Shown here: piece by piece, positions 27,545 to 37,015 of the stretch
Numbering within the stretch: the first letter of the stretch is position 1
How the letters are laid out: each line of letters starts with the position of its first letter
Assembly: GCF_045679555.1 (NCBI RefSeq)
Contig: NC_092091.1
Span: 76,688,461 to 76,752,460 of the forward strand
Source: Salvelinus alpinus
Lineage: Eukaryota; Chordata; Actinopteri; Salmoniformes; Salmonidae
DNA length: 64,000 bases
Direction: 5' to 3'
The notes under the pieces: generated by a model
Told to the model about the DNA's origin: nothing
Databases searched by the model: none
The model's input: the letters and a program-made list of their open reading frames with translations, nothing else
Made by a program: the position numbers and the translations under genes

Positions 27545-30500
27545 CTGTTAGAATAAATATTATGATCAATTGGTTTTATATAGAAAACGACTGTAGGAGT
27601 GATATACCAAATGTTCACTTGGGCTGGCACAATAATGACAATGATTAATTGTTTAAATAGTTCAAATATTAGATACGCTAGAAGAAGGGTATAGGAGAGA
27701 TGCACATCCTAAATGTTTACAATAATGAGCTTAGGAATATTAGTTAAAACTATTCTTGAGGATAGGGTGCAGAGTTTTCACTTAGGGAAAAATAGCGTGC
27801 GCAATTTCAACTTCGTGCTACTCATCCCCAGAATATAAGATATGCATATTATTAGTAGATTTGGATAGAAAACACTCTGAAGTTTCTAAAACTGTTTGAA
27901 TCATATCTGTAAGTATAACAGAACTTATATAGCAGTCAAAACCCTGAGGACTAACTTTTTTATTGTTAAGTTCCTGTATGTTCAATGGATTGTCATGGGC
28001 AAACCAGAATTCTAATCAGTATACACGCAGTTTCTACTGCTTCCACTGGATGTCGCCATTGTATGGAAAAAGGTTAAGGTTTTTCAATAGTCAACTGAGA
28101 AAGATATTGACCCGGAAGTGGTGACGTCGTGTGTTTATGTTTGAGAGTTGAGCAAGACTTGAAAAGTACCGTGAGTTTGTTGATATCCTTTATTGAAAAC
28201 AGATTGACCTGTCTTCAATTTGATCGATTATTAACGTTTACAAATACCTTAAGTTGTATTACAAAAGTACTTTGAAATGTTTTGGCAAAGTTTAGAGGTA
28301 ATTTTTTTTAGATATTTTGTCGTGATTTTGCGCAAATTGAACGCTGTTTTTCCTGGTACAACGGCGCCAAATAAATGGACAATTTGGATATATATGGACG
28401 GAATTAATCGAACTAAAGGACCATTTGTGATGTTTATGGGACATATTGGAGTGCCAACAAAAGAATCTCGTCAAAGGTAATGCATGTTTTATATTTTATT
28501 TCTGCGTTTTGAGTAGCGCCGGCATGGTTGAAATATGCTTCTCTCTCTTTGTTTACTATGGTGTATCCTCAGATAATAGCATCGTTTGCTTTCGCCGAAA
28601 AGCCTTTTTGAAATCTGACATGTTGGCTGGATTCACAACGAGTGTAGCTTTAATTTGGTATCTTATATGTATAATTTAATAAAGTTTGATTTTATAGATT
28701 TTTTTTGAATCTGGCGCTCTACATTTTAACAGGCTGTTGGGACGCAAGCGTCCCACCGATCCCAGAGAGGTTTTAAATTAAGATTTAAAAAAACGTAAAC
28801 TCAGGAAAAAAAGAAACGTCAATTTTTCAGGACCCTGTCATTCAAAGATAATTCGTAAAAATCCAAATAACTTCACAGATCTTCATTGTAAAGGGTTTAA
28901 ACACTGTTTCCCATGCTTGTTCAATGAACCATAAACAATGAATGAACATGCACCTGTGGAACGGTCGTTAAGACACTAACAGCTTACAGACGGTAGGAAA
29001 TTAAGGTCACAGTTATGAAAACTTAGGACACTAAAGAGGCCTTTCTACTGACTCTGAAAAACATCAAAAGAAAGATGCCCAGGGTCCCTGCTCATCTGCG
29101 TGAACGTGCCTTAGGCATGCTGCAAGGAGGCATGAGGACTGCAGATGTGGCCAGGGCAATAAATTGCAATGTCTAAACTGTGAGACGCCTAAGACAGTGC
29201 TACAGTGAGACAGGACGGACAGCTGATCATCCTCGCAGTGGCAGACCACGTGTAACAACACCTGCACAGGATCGGTACATCCGAACATCACACCTGCGGG
29301 ACAGATACAGGATGGCAACAACAACTGCCCGAGTTACACCAGGAACGAACAATCCCTCCATCAGTGCTCAGACTGTCCGCAATAGGCTGAGAGAGGCTGG
29401 ACAGAGGGCTTGCAGGCCTGTTGTAAGGCAGGTCCTCACCAGACATCACCGGCAACAACGCCGCCTATGGGCACAAACCCACCGTCGCTGGACCAGACAG
29501 GACTGGCAAAAAGTGCTCTTCACTGACAAGTCGTGGTTTTGTCTCGCCAGGGGTGATGGTCGGATTCGTGTTTAACGTCGAAGGAATGAGCGTTACACTG
29601 AGGCCTGTACTCTGGAGCGGGATCGATTTGGAGGTGGAGGGTCCATCATGGTCTAGGGCGGTGTGTCACAGCATCATCGGACTGAGCTTGTTGTCATTGC
29701 AGGCAATCTCAATGCTGTGCGTTTCAGGGAAGACATCCTCCTCCCTCATGTGGTACCCTTCCTGCAGGCTCATCCTGACATGACCCTCCAGCATGACAAT
29801 GCCACCAGCCATACTGCTTGTTCTGTGCGTGATTTCCTGCAAGACAGGAATGTCAGTGTTCTGCCATGGCCACCAAAGAGCCCAGATCTCGGGCCTGTTG
29901 GATCGGAGCATGAGGGCTAGGCCCATTCCCCCCAGAAATGTCCGGGAACCTGCAGGTGCCTTGGTGGAAGAGTGGGGTAACATCTCACAGCAAGAACTGG
30001 CTAATCTGGTGCAGTCCATGAGGAGGAGATGCACTGCAGTACTTAATGCAGCTGGTGGCCACACCAGATACTGACTGTTACTTTTGATTTTGACCCCCGC
30101 TTTGTTCAGGGACGCATTATTCAATTTCTGTTAGTCACATGTCTGTGGAACTTGTTCAGTTTATGTCTCAGTTGTTGAAAAATGTTATGTTCATACAAAT
30201 ATTTACACGTTTTCTGAAAATAAAGCAGTTGACAGTGAGAGGACGTTTCTTTTTTTGCTGAGTTTATGTTGCTTTTCCTTTGCTACTTCCAAGCACTCCA
30301 AGCATTTTACATAATAAGGGAACCTCATCCTCTATCAATGTAGCACCAACCTGTTGACATAATAAGGGAACCTCATCCTCTATCAATGTAGCACCAACCT
30401 GTTGACATAATAAGGGAACCTCATTCTCTATCAATGTAGCACCAACCTGTCGACATAATAAGGGAACCTCATCCTCTATCAATGGAGCACCAACCTGTTG

Positions 30501-30901
30501 ACATAATAATTGAACCTCATCCTCTATCAATGGAGCACCAACCTGTTGACATAATAAGGGAACCTCATCCTCTATCAATGGAGCACCAACCTGTTGACAT
30601 AATAAGGGAACCTCATCCTCTATCAATGGAGCACCAACCTGTTGACAAAGTCTCTGTCCACCTGAGCATTCTGTACGTAGATCTCATTCAGGGCAGATTT
30701 GAATTTAGCTGCTGACACTTCACCTGTTGCTTTGGGTCCCAGGCAGGCCTGGACCAGCTCCTCTGCAGAATTGCCCTACATCGAAAGGTCAGAGGTCAAA
30801 GAGTAGAGGTTAGAAATCAGCCAATCAGAATTGAGGGAAAGGTAGATAAAGAAAATCACATTTAGATAAAAGAAAATCTTAACACTCATTCTGACACACA
30901 A

Positions 30902-30952
<51 letters not shown>

Positions 30953-31189
30953 CACACTCACACGCAGATGCACATGCACACACACACACACACACACACT
31001 TACCGTGGGGGTGAAGTCTCGTCGCTCTGACTCTGCGATGGCTCGGCACACCTCTGTGACCTTCTGTAGCACAGCTTTTTCTGTGATGCTGACGTGGGTG
31101 GAGTCTCCGTCCCCAATGGGAGAAAACGCCCAGGCTCCTCCTGATAGGACCAGGGCCAAGAAGGACATGACTAGCACTGGTGACATCAT
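27400..31189 (-). CDS. vwa7: VWA7/VWA10-like secreted protein, first three exons (partial gene)
   Basis: Three minus-strand exons join in matching phases: 31004-31189, 30639-30775 and 27400-27544. The joined product begins with a hydrophobic signal peptide (about residues 5-21, ending GGAWAF), then STHVSITEKAVLQKVTEVCR. Exon 2 gives LVQACLGPKATGEVSAAKF and ALNEIYVQNAQVDRDFVN. Exon 3 gives PAHHFNSEAFALGRRLITDG and ends AARETLGRVLHTLQ. This order (ITEKA, ACLGP, NAQVD, HHFNSE, LGRVLHTLQ) matches the N-terminal region of VWA7 and the fish VWA10 proteins, which precedes DFYSHSNW and the von Willebrand A domain. Those later parts are not visible here, so the gene continues to the left, with the 24-kb satellite apparently in an intron, or is broken. 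The Tc1 element at 28796-30266 lies in intron 2. The choice between vwa7 and vwa10 is open. Confidence 0.7.
27765..28782. mobile_element. Dispersed salmonid-type repeat, about 1 kb, non-coding
   Basis: Starts near GGATAGGGTGCAGAGTTTTC and ends CGTCCCACCGATCCCAGAGA. Internal marks include GGATAGAAAACACTCTGAAG, TTCCACTGGATGTCGCCA and ATAATAGCATCGTTTGCTTT. I recognise these from abundant salmonid repeats, which usually end GGGACGCTAGCGTCCCA. The short open frames at 28277-28679 are not conserved proteins that I know. Confidence 0.5.
28796..30266 (+). mobile_element. Tc1-like transposon, full length, inactivated
   Basis: About 1.47 kb bounded by near-identical terminal inverted repeats: TAAACTCAGGAAAAAAAGAA at the left and, reading inward on the other strand, TAAACTCAGCAAAAAAAGAA at the right, with TA at both ends as expected for Tc1/mariner. 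It carries one decayed transposase gene in the plus orientation and sits in intron 2 of the minus-strand VWA7-like gene. Confidence 0.92.
29075..30074 (+). pseudogene. Tc1-like transposase pseudogene
   Basis: Starts MPRVPAHLRERALGMLQGGM (N-terminal helix-turn-helix DNA-binding domain with GRPR-type linker, GRPRVTTPAQ) and ends AAGGHTRY. Breaks include a stop near 29173 (INCNV*TVRR), one at 29573 (GRIRV*), one at 29652 (SIMV*GG), and a deletion near 29890 that shifts the frame. The first catalytic Asp (FTDKSWF) and second (QHDNA) are present. The deletion after PDL removes the segment that normally holds the third acidic residue (NPIEH-type motif). This is a dead copy. Confidence 0.92.
30311..30648 (-). 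repeat. 48-bp minisatellite containing the exon 2 splice donor
   Basis: Seven units of 48 bp (plus-strand ACCTCATCCTCTATCAATGG, then AGCACCAACCTGTTGACATA). On the minus strand every unit contains TGTCAACAG|GTTGGTGCTC, the exon 2 donor of the VWA7-like gene. The real exon end is the first unit; the rest extend into intron 2. One frame is open through all units (VGAPLIEDEVPLLCQQ) but it is not the exon frame. Confidence 0.92.
30639..30775 (-). CDS. vwa7: VWA7-like gene, exon 2
   Basis: 137 nt, from acceptor TGTAG|GGCAATTCT to donor GTCAACAG|GTTGGT, phase 0 in and phase 2 out. Its last eight bases and the start of intron 2 are contained in the 48-bp minisatellite unit. Reading through the first donor reaches a TGA within five codons. 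Confidence 0.75.
30905..31000. repeat. (CT)n and (CA)n microsatellite in intron 1 of the VWA7-like gene
   Basis: CT dinucleotides at 30905-30937 followed by imperfect CA repeats to 31000. The CA tract ends at the exon 1 donor. Confidence 0.95.
31004..31189 (-). CDS. vwa7: VWA7-like gene, exon 1 (start codon and signal peptide)
   Basis: 62 codons from ATG (two consecutive Met codons, 31189 and 31186) to a GTAAGT donor, ending in phase 0. Residues 5-21 form a hydrophobic signal-peptide core. The donor runs straight into a (GT)n microsatellite in intron 1. Confidence 0.75.
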
Positions 31190-31490
31190 CAGTCTGTGGG
31201 AGTGGGTGGTGGGTGGGGGTGTGAGTGAGAGTGAGAGAGCAAGAGACAGAGAAAAAGAGAGAGAGTGAGACTGCCATCATCATCATCATCATCATGAAGT
31301 GGGATTTCATTATCAACAACTGTAAGGAAATCCCTGACCCAGCCCCTGTTGTTAAATCTCTTGGCCACATCCCAACATGCCCTATAATAAAGTTAGTAGA
31401 CAGAAGCATCTTCACGAAACATGATTAAAATATAATAAGACATTGGCATACCTAATTAGAGACCGTTTTTTAGCCCCTGTCCTGGCACAT
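31190..31490. other. Upstream region of the VWA7-like gene
   Basis: 5' flank of the minus-strand gene: purine-rich GA sequence at 31220-31270, a short (CAT)n run at 31275-31296, then unique sequence. I see no clear TATA box or other promoter element that I can support. Confidence 0.5.
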
Positions 31491-31494
31491 AGTA

Positions 31495-31805
31495 CATTCC
31501 CTGTTACCACACTTCAATCAGTGTAAATGAAGGGGAGGAGACAGGTTAAAGAAGCCTTGAGACAATTAAGACATGGATTATGTATGTGTGCCATTCAGAG
31601 GGTGAATGGGCAAGACAAAAAAAAATGCCTTTGAACAGGGTGTGGTAGTAGATGCCAGGTGCGCCGGCTTGTGTCAAGAACTGCAACGCTGCTGGATTTT
31701 TCACGCTCAACAGTTTCCGGTGTAAATCAAGAATGGTCCAACACCCAAAGGACACACCTTGACTTCTTAAGGCTGCTCTGAGGGCATCTCAGTATTAGTG
31801 TTCCT
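31495..31805 (+). mobile_element. Non-autonomous Tc1-like remnant
   Basis: Contains AGTGTAAATGAAGGGGAGGA, TGAGACAATTAAGACATGGA and CAAGAACTGCAACGCTGCTG, followed by a short piece like the 3' end of a transposase (GGCTGCTCTGAGGGC). I know this arrangement as an internally deleted Tc1-like family in salmonids. No open frame remains. Confidence 0.55.
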
Positions 31806-31865
31806 GTTTGGTTTTCTCTGTGAATATCCTTTAGCTGTATAGCTATTTATTGAAGACCTTTAGTT

Positions 31866-32277
31866 CCTCAAGGACTTGAACCTGATCGAACATCTCTGGA
31901 GAGACCTGAAAACTGCTGTGCAGCGACGCTCCCCATCCAACCTGACAGAGCTTGAGAGGATCTGCAGAGAAGAATGGGAGAAACTCCCCAAATACAGGTT
32001 TGCCAAGCTTGTAGTGTCATACCCAGGAAGACTCGAGGCTGTAATCGCTGCCAAAGGTGCTTAAACAAAGTACTGAGTAAAGTGTCTGAATACTTATGTA
32101 AATGTAATACTTAAGTTTTTTATTTTTAATAAAAACAGTTTTTGCTTTGCCATTATGGGATATTGTGTATGGATTGATTGGGGGGGGGGGGGACTATTTA
32201 ATACATTTTAGAATAAGGCTGTAACGTAACATAATGTGGAAAAAGTCAAGAGGTCTGAATACTTTTCGAATGCACTT
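31866..32277 (+). mobile_element. Tc1-like transposon, 3' fragment
   Basis: Last part of a transposase gene followed by the 3' untranslated end, closing with AAGAGGTCTGAATACTTTTC and GAATGCAC, a typical Tc1 terminal repeat. A 12-base G run lies at 32172-32183. The 5' part of the element is missing. Confidence 0.85.
31876..32064 (+). pseudogene. Tc1-like transposase, C-terminal fragment
   Basis: About 62 codons beginning NLIEHLWRDLKTAVQRR, including the Glu of the DD34E triad (NLIEHLW), and ending AVIAAKGA before a stop. Upstream catalytic parts are absent, so it cannot be functional. It belongs to a different Tc1 family from the copy at 29075. Confidence 0.88.
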
Positions 32278-32291
32278 TATGTATATATATA

Positions 32292-32510
32292 TAGATACAG
32301 TACCAGTCAAAAGTTTGGAAACACCTACTCATTTATTATTTATTATTTATTTTTACTGTTTTCTACATTGTAGAATAATGGTAAAGACATCAAAACTATA
32401 AAATAACACATATGGAATCATGTAACCAAAAAAGTGTTGAACAAATCATTTCATTTGTGAGATTCTTCAAAGTAGCCACCCTTTGCCTTGATGACAGCTC
32501 TGCACACTGT
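32292..32510. mobile_element. Tc1-like transposon, 5' terminal fragment
   Basis: Begins TACAGTACCAGTCAAAAGTT and carries CTACATTGTAGAATAATGGT and AAGTAGCCACCCTTTGCCTT. It matches the fragment at 50619-50830, a second copy of the same family, and is cut off before the transposase. Confidence 0.85.
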
Positions 32511-32904
32511 TACTCAACTGTAAATCCATAGCAAGGTACATTTATGGTTTTAGTTTCACAGGAAGTCTGATGAGATTACTATTGATTTTAGAGAAACGGG
32601 ATTACATTGATTATGAACTCTGGATGGTAACATCATTCTTCAACCAGGAAGTGGAGACCGATGACTAGGGAGTGGATGGTTCCAACTTGATGGTGTAATA
32701 TGGTTTCCTTTACTTCACAAGGCAGACGGTGACAGTATCAGAGGGTTCTGCCCCCTGAGTGAGGTGTATCTGTTATGTTGTCATGGTAACATAGTAGGAC
32801 TCAAAGGGGATTTTATAAGGGATGGTGTTGGGCAGGTCACAGGGTCAGAGGTCACAGGGTCAGGGATAGCAGTTGATAACTGATAACAGTATATTCAGTT
32901 GATA
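32511..32904. other. Non-coding, no feature recognised
   Basis: Unique-looking sequence with only a short local repeat (GTCACAGGGTCAGAG, about 32836-32865). No gene or element recognised. Confidence 0.6.
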
Positions 32905-33204
32905 CAGTGAAGCTACTAATAACCACCACTAGATGGAGTCAGAGAGGACATTTTTCCATTAGTTTCAGTGAAGCTACTGATAACCACCACTAGATGGAGT
33001 CAGAGAGGACATTTTTCCATTAGTTTCAGTGAAGCTACTGATAACCACCACTAGATGGAGTCAGAGAGGACATTTTTCCATTAGTTTCAGTGAAGCTACT
33101 GATAACCACCACTAGATGGAGTCAGAGAGGACATTTTTCTATTCAGTTGATACAGTGAAGCTACTGATAACCACCACTAGATGGAGTCAGAGAGGACATT
33201 TTTC
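32905..33204. repeat. 61-bp minisatellite, about 5 units
   Basis: Unit CAGTGAAGCTACTGATAACC ... GGACATTTTTCCATTAGTTT. Copies are nearly identical; the first and last have TTGATA upstream of the unit instead of the TTAGTTT end. Confidence 0.95.
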
Positions 33205-33925
33205 TGTATCATTATAATGGGCGTGGTGGTGCATGTTTTTGGTTGTTTTTTAGGGGGGATTTTCTGCTTCTTTCTAAACGACACATATAAATAATATGTT
33301 TAATTCATAACACATCCTTTTAATTTTAAACTCTTAAACTGTTGATGAACGTATTTCTTCCTGTGTATTGATTTTCAAATCTCCTGACCCTCATATTATC
33401 TGGTCTTGCATCAAATAAACATTTGTTCTGCCTATTTTCCATGCCTAGTACAACAACAGTGTGTGTACACATTACTGTTCCCATAATGTAAAGATGAGAA
33501 CATTGAAAAGGGGACAACATTTAAGTTTAAAGCTAAATTCTGTGATTGGTACATCATCATGAGAATTACTTTAAATACGTTTTTTTTGTTTTTACAATGG
33601 CAGACTGCCCCTTTAATCTCATGAAACTGTCCCAGTATTTTGTTTCTGTACTGTAATGTGTCCTAGAGCAACAGGACTCAAGCCATATGACTGCAGTGCA
33701 CTTTGGCATTCATATACAACATTGATTTTGACATTTGCAAAAACGCATGACGAGCATCATCTAACACAATTAAAATGAAATTATTCACACGGTCCTTATT
33801 TCTCCCTTCAAAAGACACGTGAAACCTGAAAACCCTCCTTCACACATGTACACGTTACACACCATCTGTCAGAATTAAAACATGTTCATTTTCCATCTTA
33901 AAATGCACAAACATTCATCCTTACC
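33205..33925. other. Non-coding, no gene recognised
   Basis: AT-rich unique sequence. I see no exon, repeat or RNA gene that I can support. Confidence 0.6.
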
Positions 33926-34160
33926 TTGTTTTTCACGCTTTTACTTCCTCTAAACCCCTTCAATCTCTACCCATCCCCACACACACAGACCACGCCCCCT
34001 CTTTCACACATACCACAGCCCCTCTTTCACACACCCACCCCTCACCCCTCTTTCACACACCCACCCCTCACCCCCATTTTCACACACCCACCCCCTCATT
34101 CTCTCATTGGTCTCTCTCCCTCCTTTCCTCTCTCCCCCTCCTTCCCTCTCTCGCTCCACC
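33926..34160. repeat. Pyrimidine-rich CA/CCC low-complexity tract
   Basis: Imperfect repeats of CTTTCACACACCCACCCCTC and CT-rich sequence. Any translated frame is Pro/Ser/His-rich and not gene-like. Confidence 0.9.
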
Positions 34161-34202
34161 CCTTATGGTGACGAGCCCTGAAATAATGAGTGAGTGTCTG
34201 TG

Positions 34203-34728
34203 TGAAACGGGGTAAGAGAAAGAGACAGAGGTGTAGAAAGAGACAGAGGTGTAGAAAGAGACAGAGGAGTAGAAAGAGACAGAATAGAAAGAGACAGAGG
34301 TGTAGAAAGAGACAGAGGTGTAGAAAGAGACAGAGGTGTAGAAAGAGACAGAGGAGTAGAAAGAGACAGAATAGAAAGAGACAGAGGTTTAGAAAGAGAC
34401 AGAATAGAAAGAGACAGAATAGAAAGAGACAGGTGTAGAAAGAGACAGAATAGAAAGAGACAGAGGTGTAGAGAGACAGAGGAGTAGAAAAAGACAGAGG
34501 TGAAGAAAGAGACAGAATAGAAAGAGACAGAGGTGTAGAAAGAGACAGAGGTGAAGAAAGAGACAGAATAGAAAGAGACAGAGGTGTAGAAAGAGACAGA
34601 GGAGTAGAAAGAGACAGAGGTGTAGAAAGAGACAGAATAGAAAGAGACAGAGGTGTAGAAAGAGACAGAGGTGTAGAAAGAGACAGAGGAGTAGAAAGAG
34701 ACAGATGTGTAGAAAGAGACAGAGCAGG
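34203..34728. repeat. 18-bp minisatellite
   Basis: Repeats of AGAAAGAGACAGAGGTGT, with variants AGGAGT and a shorter form AGAAAGAGACAGAAT, about 30 units. Because the unit is a multiple of 3, long spurious frames exist on both strands (for example SVSFYT repeats on the minus strand). Confidence 0.95.
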
Positions 34729-34930
34729 AACCATAGATGTCTGTGACAGAGCGAGCAGGATCATCATGCACTGAGGAGGGGGACGACTTTAATCAAACCA
34801 CCTGAATACTGGAATGACTGAAAGAAGACAACATTCCTACAACTGAGAATACTACAGTTTGCTTGGTGAGTGTAACCAGAGCTAACTCATCATCAGTAGC
34901 TACAGGTACAGAGAGATAGTCTCAGAAGGT
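34729..34930. other. Unique sequence with a donor-like site at 34866
   Basis: Unique DNA ending in GTTTGCTTG|GTGAGTGTAACC. This could be a non-coding 5' exon of a plus-strand gene, but no partner acceptor can be assigned, so it is only a note. Confidence 0.2.
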
Positions 34931-35088
34931 ACAGTAGTTAGTATGACTACACTAGTTATTATTCCAGGTCTCAGTATCAACAGTAGTTAGTATGACTACA
35001 CTAGTTATTATTCCAGGTCTCAGTAGTAACAGTAGTTACTATGACTACACTAGTTATTATTCCAGGTCTCAGTAGTAACAGTAGTTAG
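34931..35088. repeat. 49-bp tandem repeat, 3 units
   Basis: Three copies of a unit containing CAGTAGTTAGTATGACTACA and TTATTATTCCAGGTCTCAGT. Confidence 0.9.
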
Positions 35089-35813
35089 TTGCCAGATAGC
35101 AGTATTATGACTAGCAGTGTTAAGGTGTTGTTTATAAGCAACCTTTAATCTGAACACTTTCATTCTACCTATTTAAAACAACATATAAACAAAGTGTAGA
35201 TATAGAAAACACAAAGATGTAATATAAATCTGGTAGCATTTCCACCCTGGCCCGTTAGACACCCGGCTGCTCTTCTATAAACTGGTTGATACACTACTGA
35301 TGACGGAATATAACCCTATTGTAATGAGAACCATGATGTTATGTAATAACTATTACATGATGCAATAATATCTGCCACTTAGCAGACGCTTTTATCCAAG
35401 GCGTACGTGTGGGTGGCCATGGGAATCCTGCCACAATCCTGCCATTGTAAGCTCACTACACCATGTGCAGTGCTGTATTCCGTCATCTGAAGTTCATTAG
35501 GGATGCCAGGCAGTGTACATTTTGCAGTAGCTTGGTGGTAGTTCAAATAGTAAATTAAAATCTAGTTAGTGTTTTCAGTAGTTAATTGCTTTATGGGTGA
35601 AGTAGGCAATAATTTCCTTTCAGATTCTCACTCGAATCATTGTTTTCAAGTTAAACAGGCTAAATTACACGTTCTGTTAACAGACGACCTCAAAGGGTTC
35701 TGTTCTTGCAATTTGAATAGTATGACATTTCAGATTTACATATGATAATCTTTCACTGAGTATTTTGGATGTAGTGAACTTCCTTTTCAGTGTAACTTCA
35801 GTTAAGGAAACTA
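35089..35813. other. Non-coding, short dispersed-repeat motif only
   Basis: Unique AT-rich sequence. At 35371-35402 CACTTAGCAGACGCTTTTAT resembles the motif at 40967 and is a fragment of the same teleost family. No gene seen. Confidence 0.6.
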
Positions 35814-36872
35814 TACTGAACAAAAATGTAAACGCAACATGTAAAGTGTTGGTCCCATGTTTCATGAGCTGAATAAAAGATACCAGACATTTTCCAAACG
35901 AACAAAAAAGCTTACGTCCCTGTTAGTGAGCATATCTCTTTTATCAAGATCATCCATCCACATGACAGATGTAGCATATCAAGAAGCTGATTCAACAGCA
36001 TGATCGTTACACAGGTGCACCTTGGGAGCATTGGTAGCCAGCAGCATCCCACCCTGCATCCCACTGCTGGCTTTCCTCTGAAGCTAAGCGGGGTTAGTCC
36101 TGGTCAGTCCCTGGAAGGGAGACCAGATTTAGCTGGAAGTGGTGTTGGTGGGCTGGTAGGCGCCACCCCTTTCCTCTATTCTAAAATTAATATTCCAATG
36201 CCCTGGGACATTGCAAGGTGCTGTCTTTTGAATGGGACTTTAAACAGGTGTCCTGACTCTCTGTGGTCACTAAAGATACCATGGCACTTATTGTAAGAGT
36301 TGGGGTGTTAACCCTAGTGTCCTGGCTAAATTCCCAATGTGGCCCTCATACTGTCACCTTATCACCCGCAGCTTATGACTGGCTCATTCATCCCTCTCCC
36401 CTGTAACTATTCCCCAGGTTGTTGCTGTAAAGGAGAATGTATTCTCAGTCAACTTACCTGGTAAAATAAGGAATAAAAAAAGTGGCTTATGGTAGAGAAA
36501 TGAACATTCAATTCCCTGGCAACAATGTTGTTTTAGAGAATTTGGGAGTACGTCCAACCGACCTCACAACCGCAGACCACGTGTAACCACGCCAGCCTAG
36601 AACCTCCACATCCGGCTTCTTCACCTGCTGGATTGTCTGAGACCAGCCACCCTTGACAGCTGATGAAACTGAGAAGTATTTCTGTCTGTTATAAAGCCCT
36701 TTTGTGGGGAGAAACTCATTCTGGTCGGCTGGGTCTGGCTCCCCTGCCCAGTCATGAAATCTATAGATTAGGGCTTATGAATTTATTTCATTTGACTGAT
36801 TTCCTTATATGAATTGCAACTCATTAAAATTGTTAAAATTGTTTCATGTTGCATTTATATTTTTGTTCAGTA
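35814..36872 (+). mobile_element. Internally deleted Tc1-like element with a nested SINE
   Basis: Terminal inverted repeats TACTGAACAAAAATGTAAAC (left) and, on the other strand, TACTGAACAAAAATATAAAT (right), with TA at both ends. Only a short scrap of the transposase region remains (near 36530-36670, ACCTCACAACCGCAGACCAC and GTGTAACCACGCC). A 5S-derived SINE is inserted at about 36025. The element therefore predates that SINE insertion. Confidence 0.88.
36025..36481 (+). mobile_element. 5S rRNA-derived SINE nested in a Tc1-like element
   Basis: The head CTCTGAAGCTAAGCGGGGTT, then CCTGGAAGGGAGACCAGA and GGTGTTGGTGGGC, is 5S-like with its internal promoter region. It is followed by a conserved central part (GTGGTCACTAAAGATACCAT GG) and the tail ACTTACCTGGTAAAATAAGG with an A-rich end. 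This arrangement matches the salmonid 5S-type SINE often called OS-SINE1. It is not a functional 5S rRNA gene: the 5S similarity covers only part of the gene and is diverged. Confidence 0.8.
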
Positions 36873-37015
36873 TACATTTTTCTTAAGGGTAACTTTAGTG
36901 TAGCTTAACTTCTTCAAGTGTGAAGAAATTGGTAGCTTGGTAAACTATACTTTCAGAGTAGCTTCTCCAACAATGCTGCCAGGTTAGGAGAAATGTGGAT
37001 GATGGGATGTTACTC

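Noticed and set aside
28277-28679. Small protein genes
   Set aside because: The frames lie inside a dispersed repeat, lack splice or start support and match nothing I know.
34096-34771. Minus-strand frames of 202-223 codons rich in SVSFYT/LSLSTP
   Set aside because: A by-product of the 18-bp minisatellite and the adjacent purine/pyrimidine tract.
34840-34875. 5' UTR exon of the GPCR ending at the donor-like site 34866
   Set aside because: The motif fits a donor, but it lies 10.7 kb upstream beyond several arrays and nothing connects it to the GPCR.
36045-36140. 5S rRNA gene
   Set aside because: The 5S similarity is partial and diverged, and it continues into SINE sequence with an A-rich tail.
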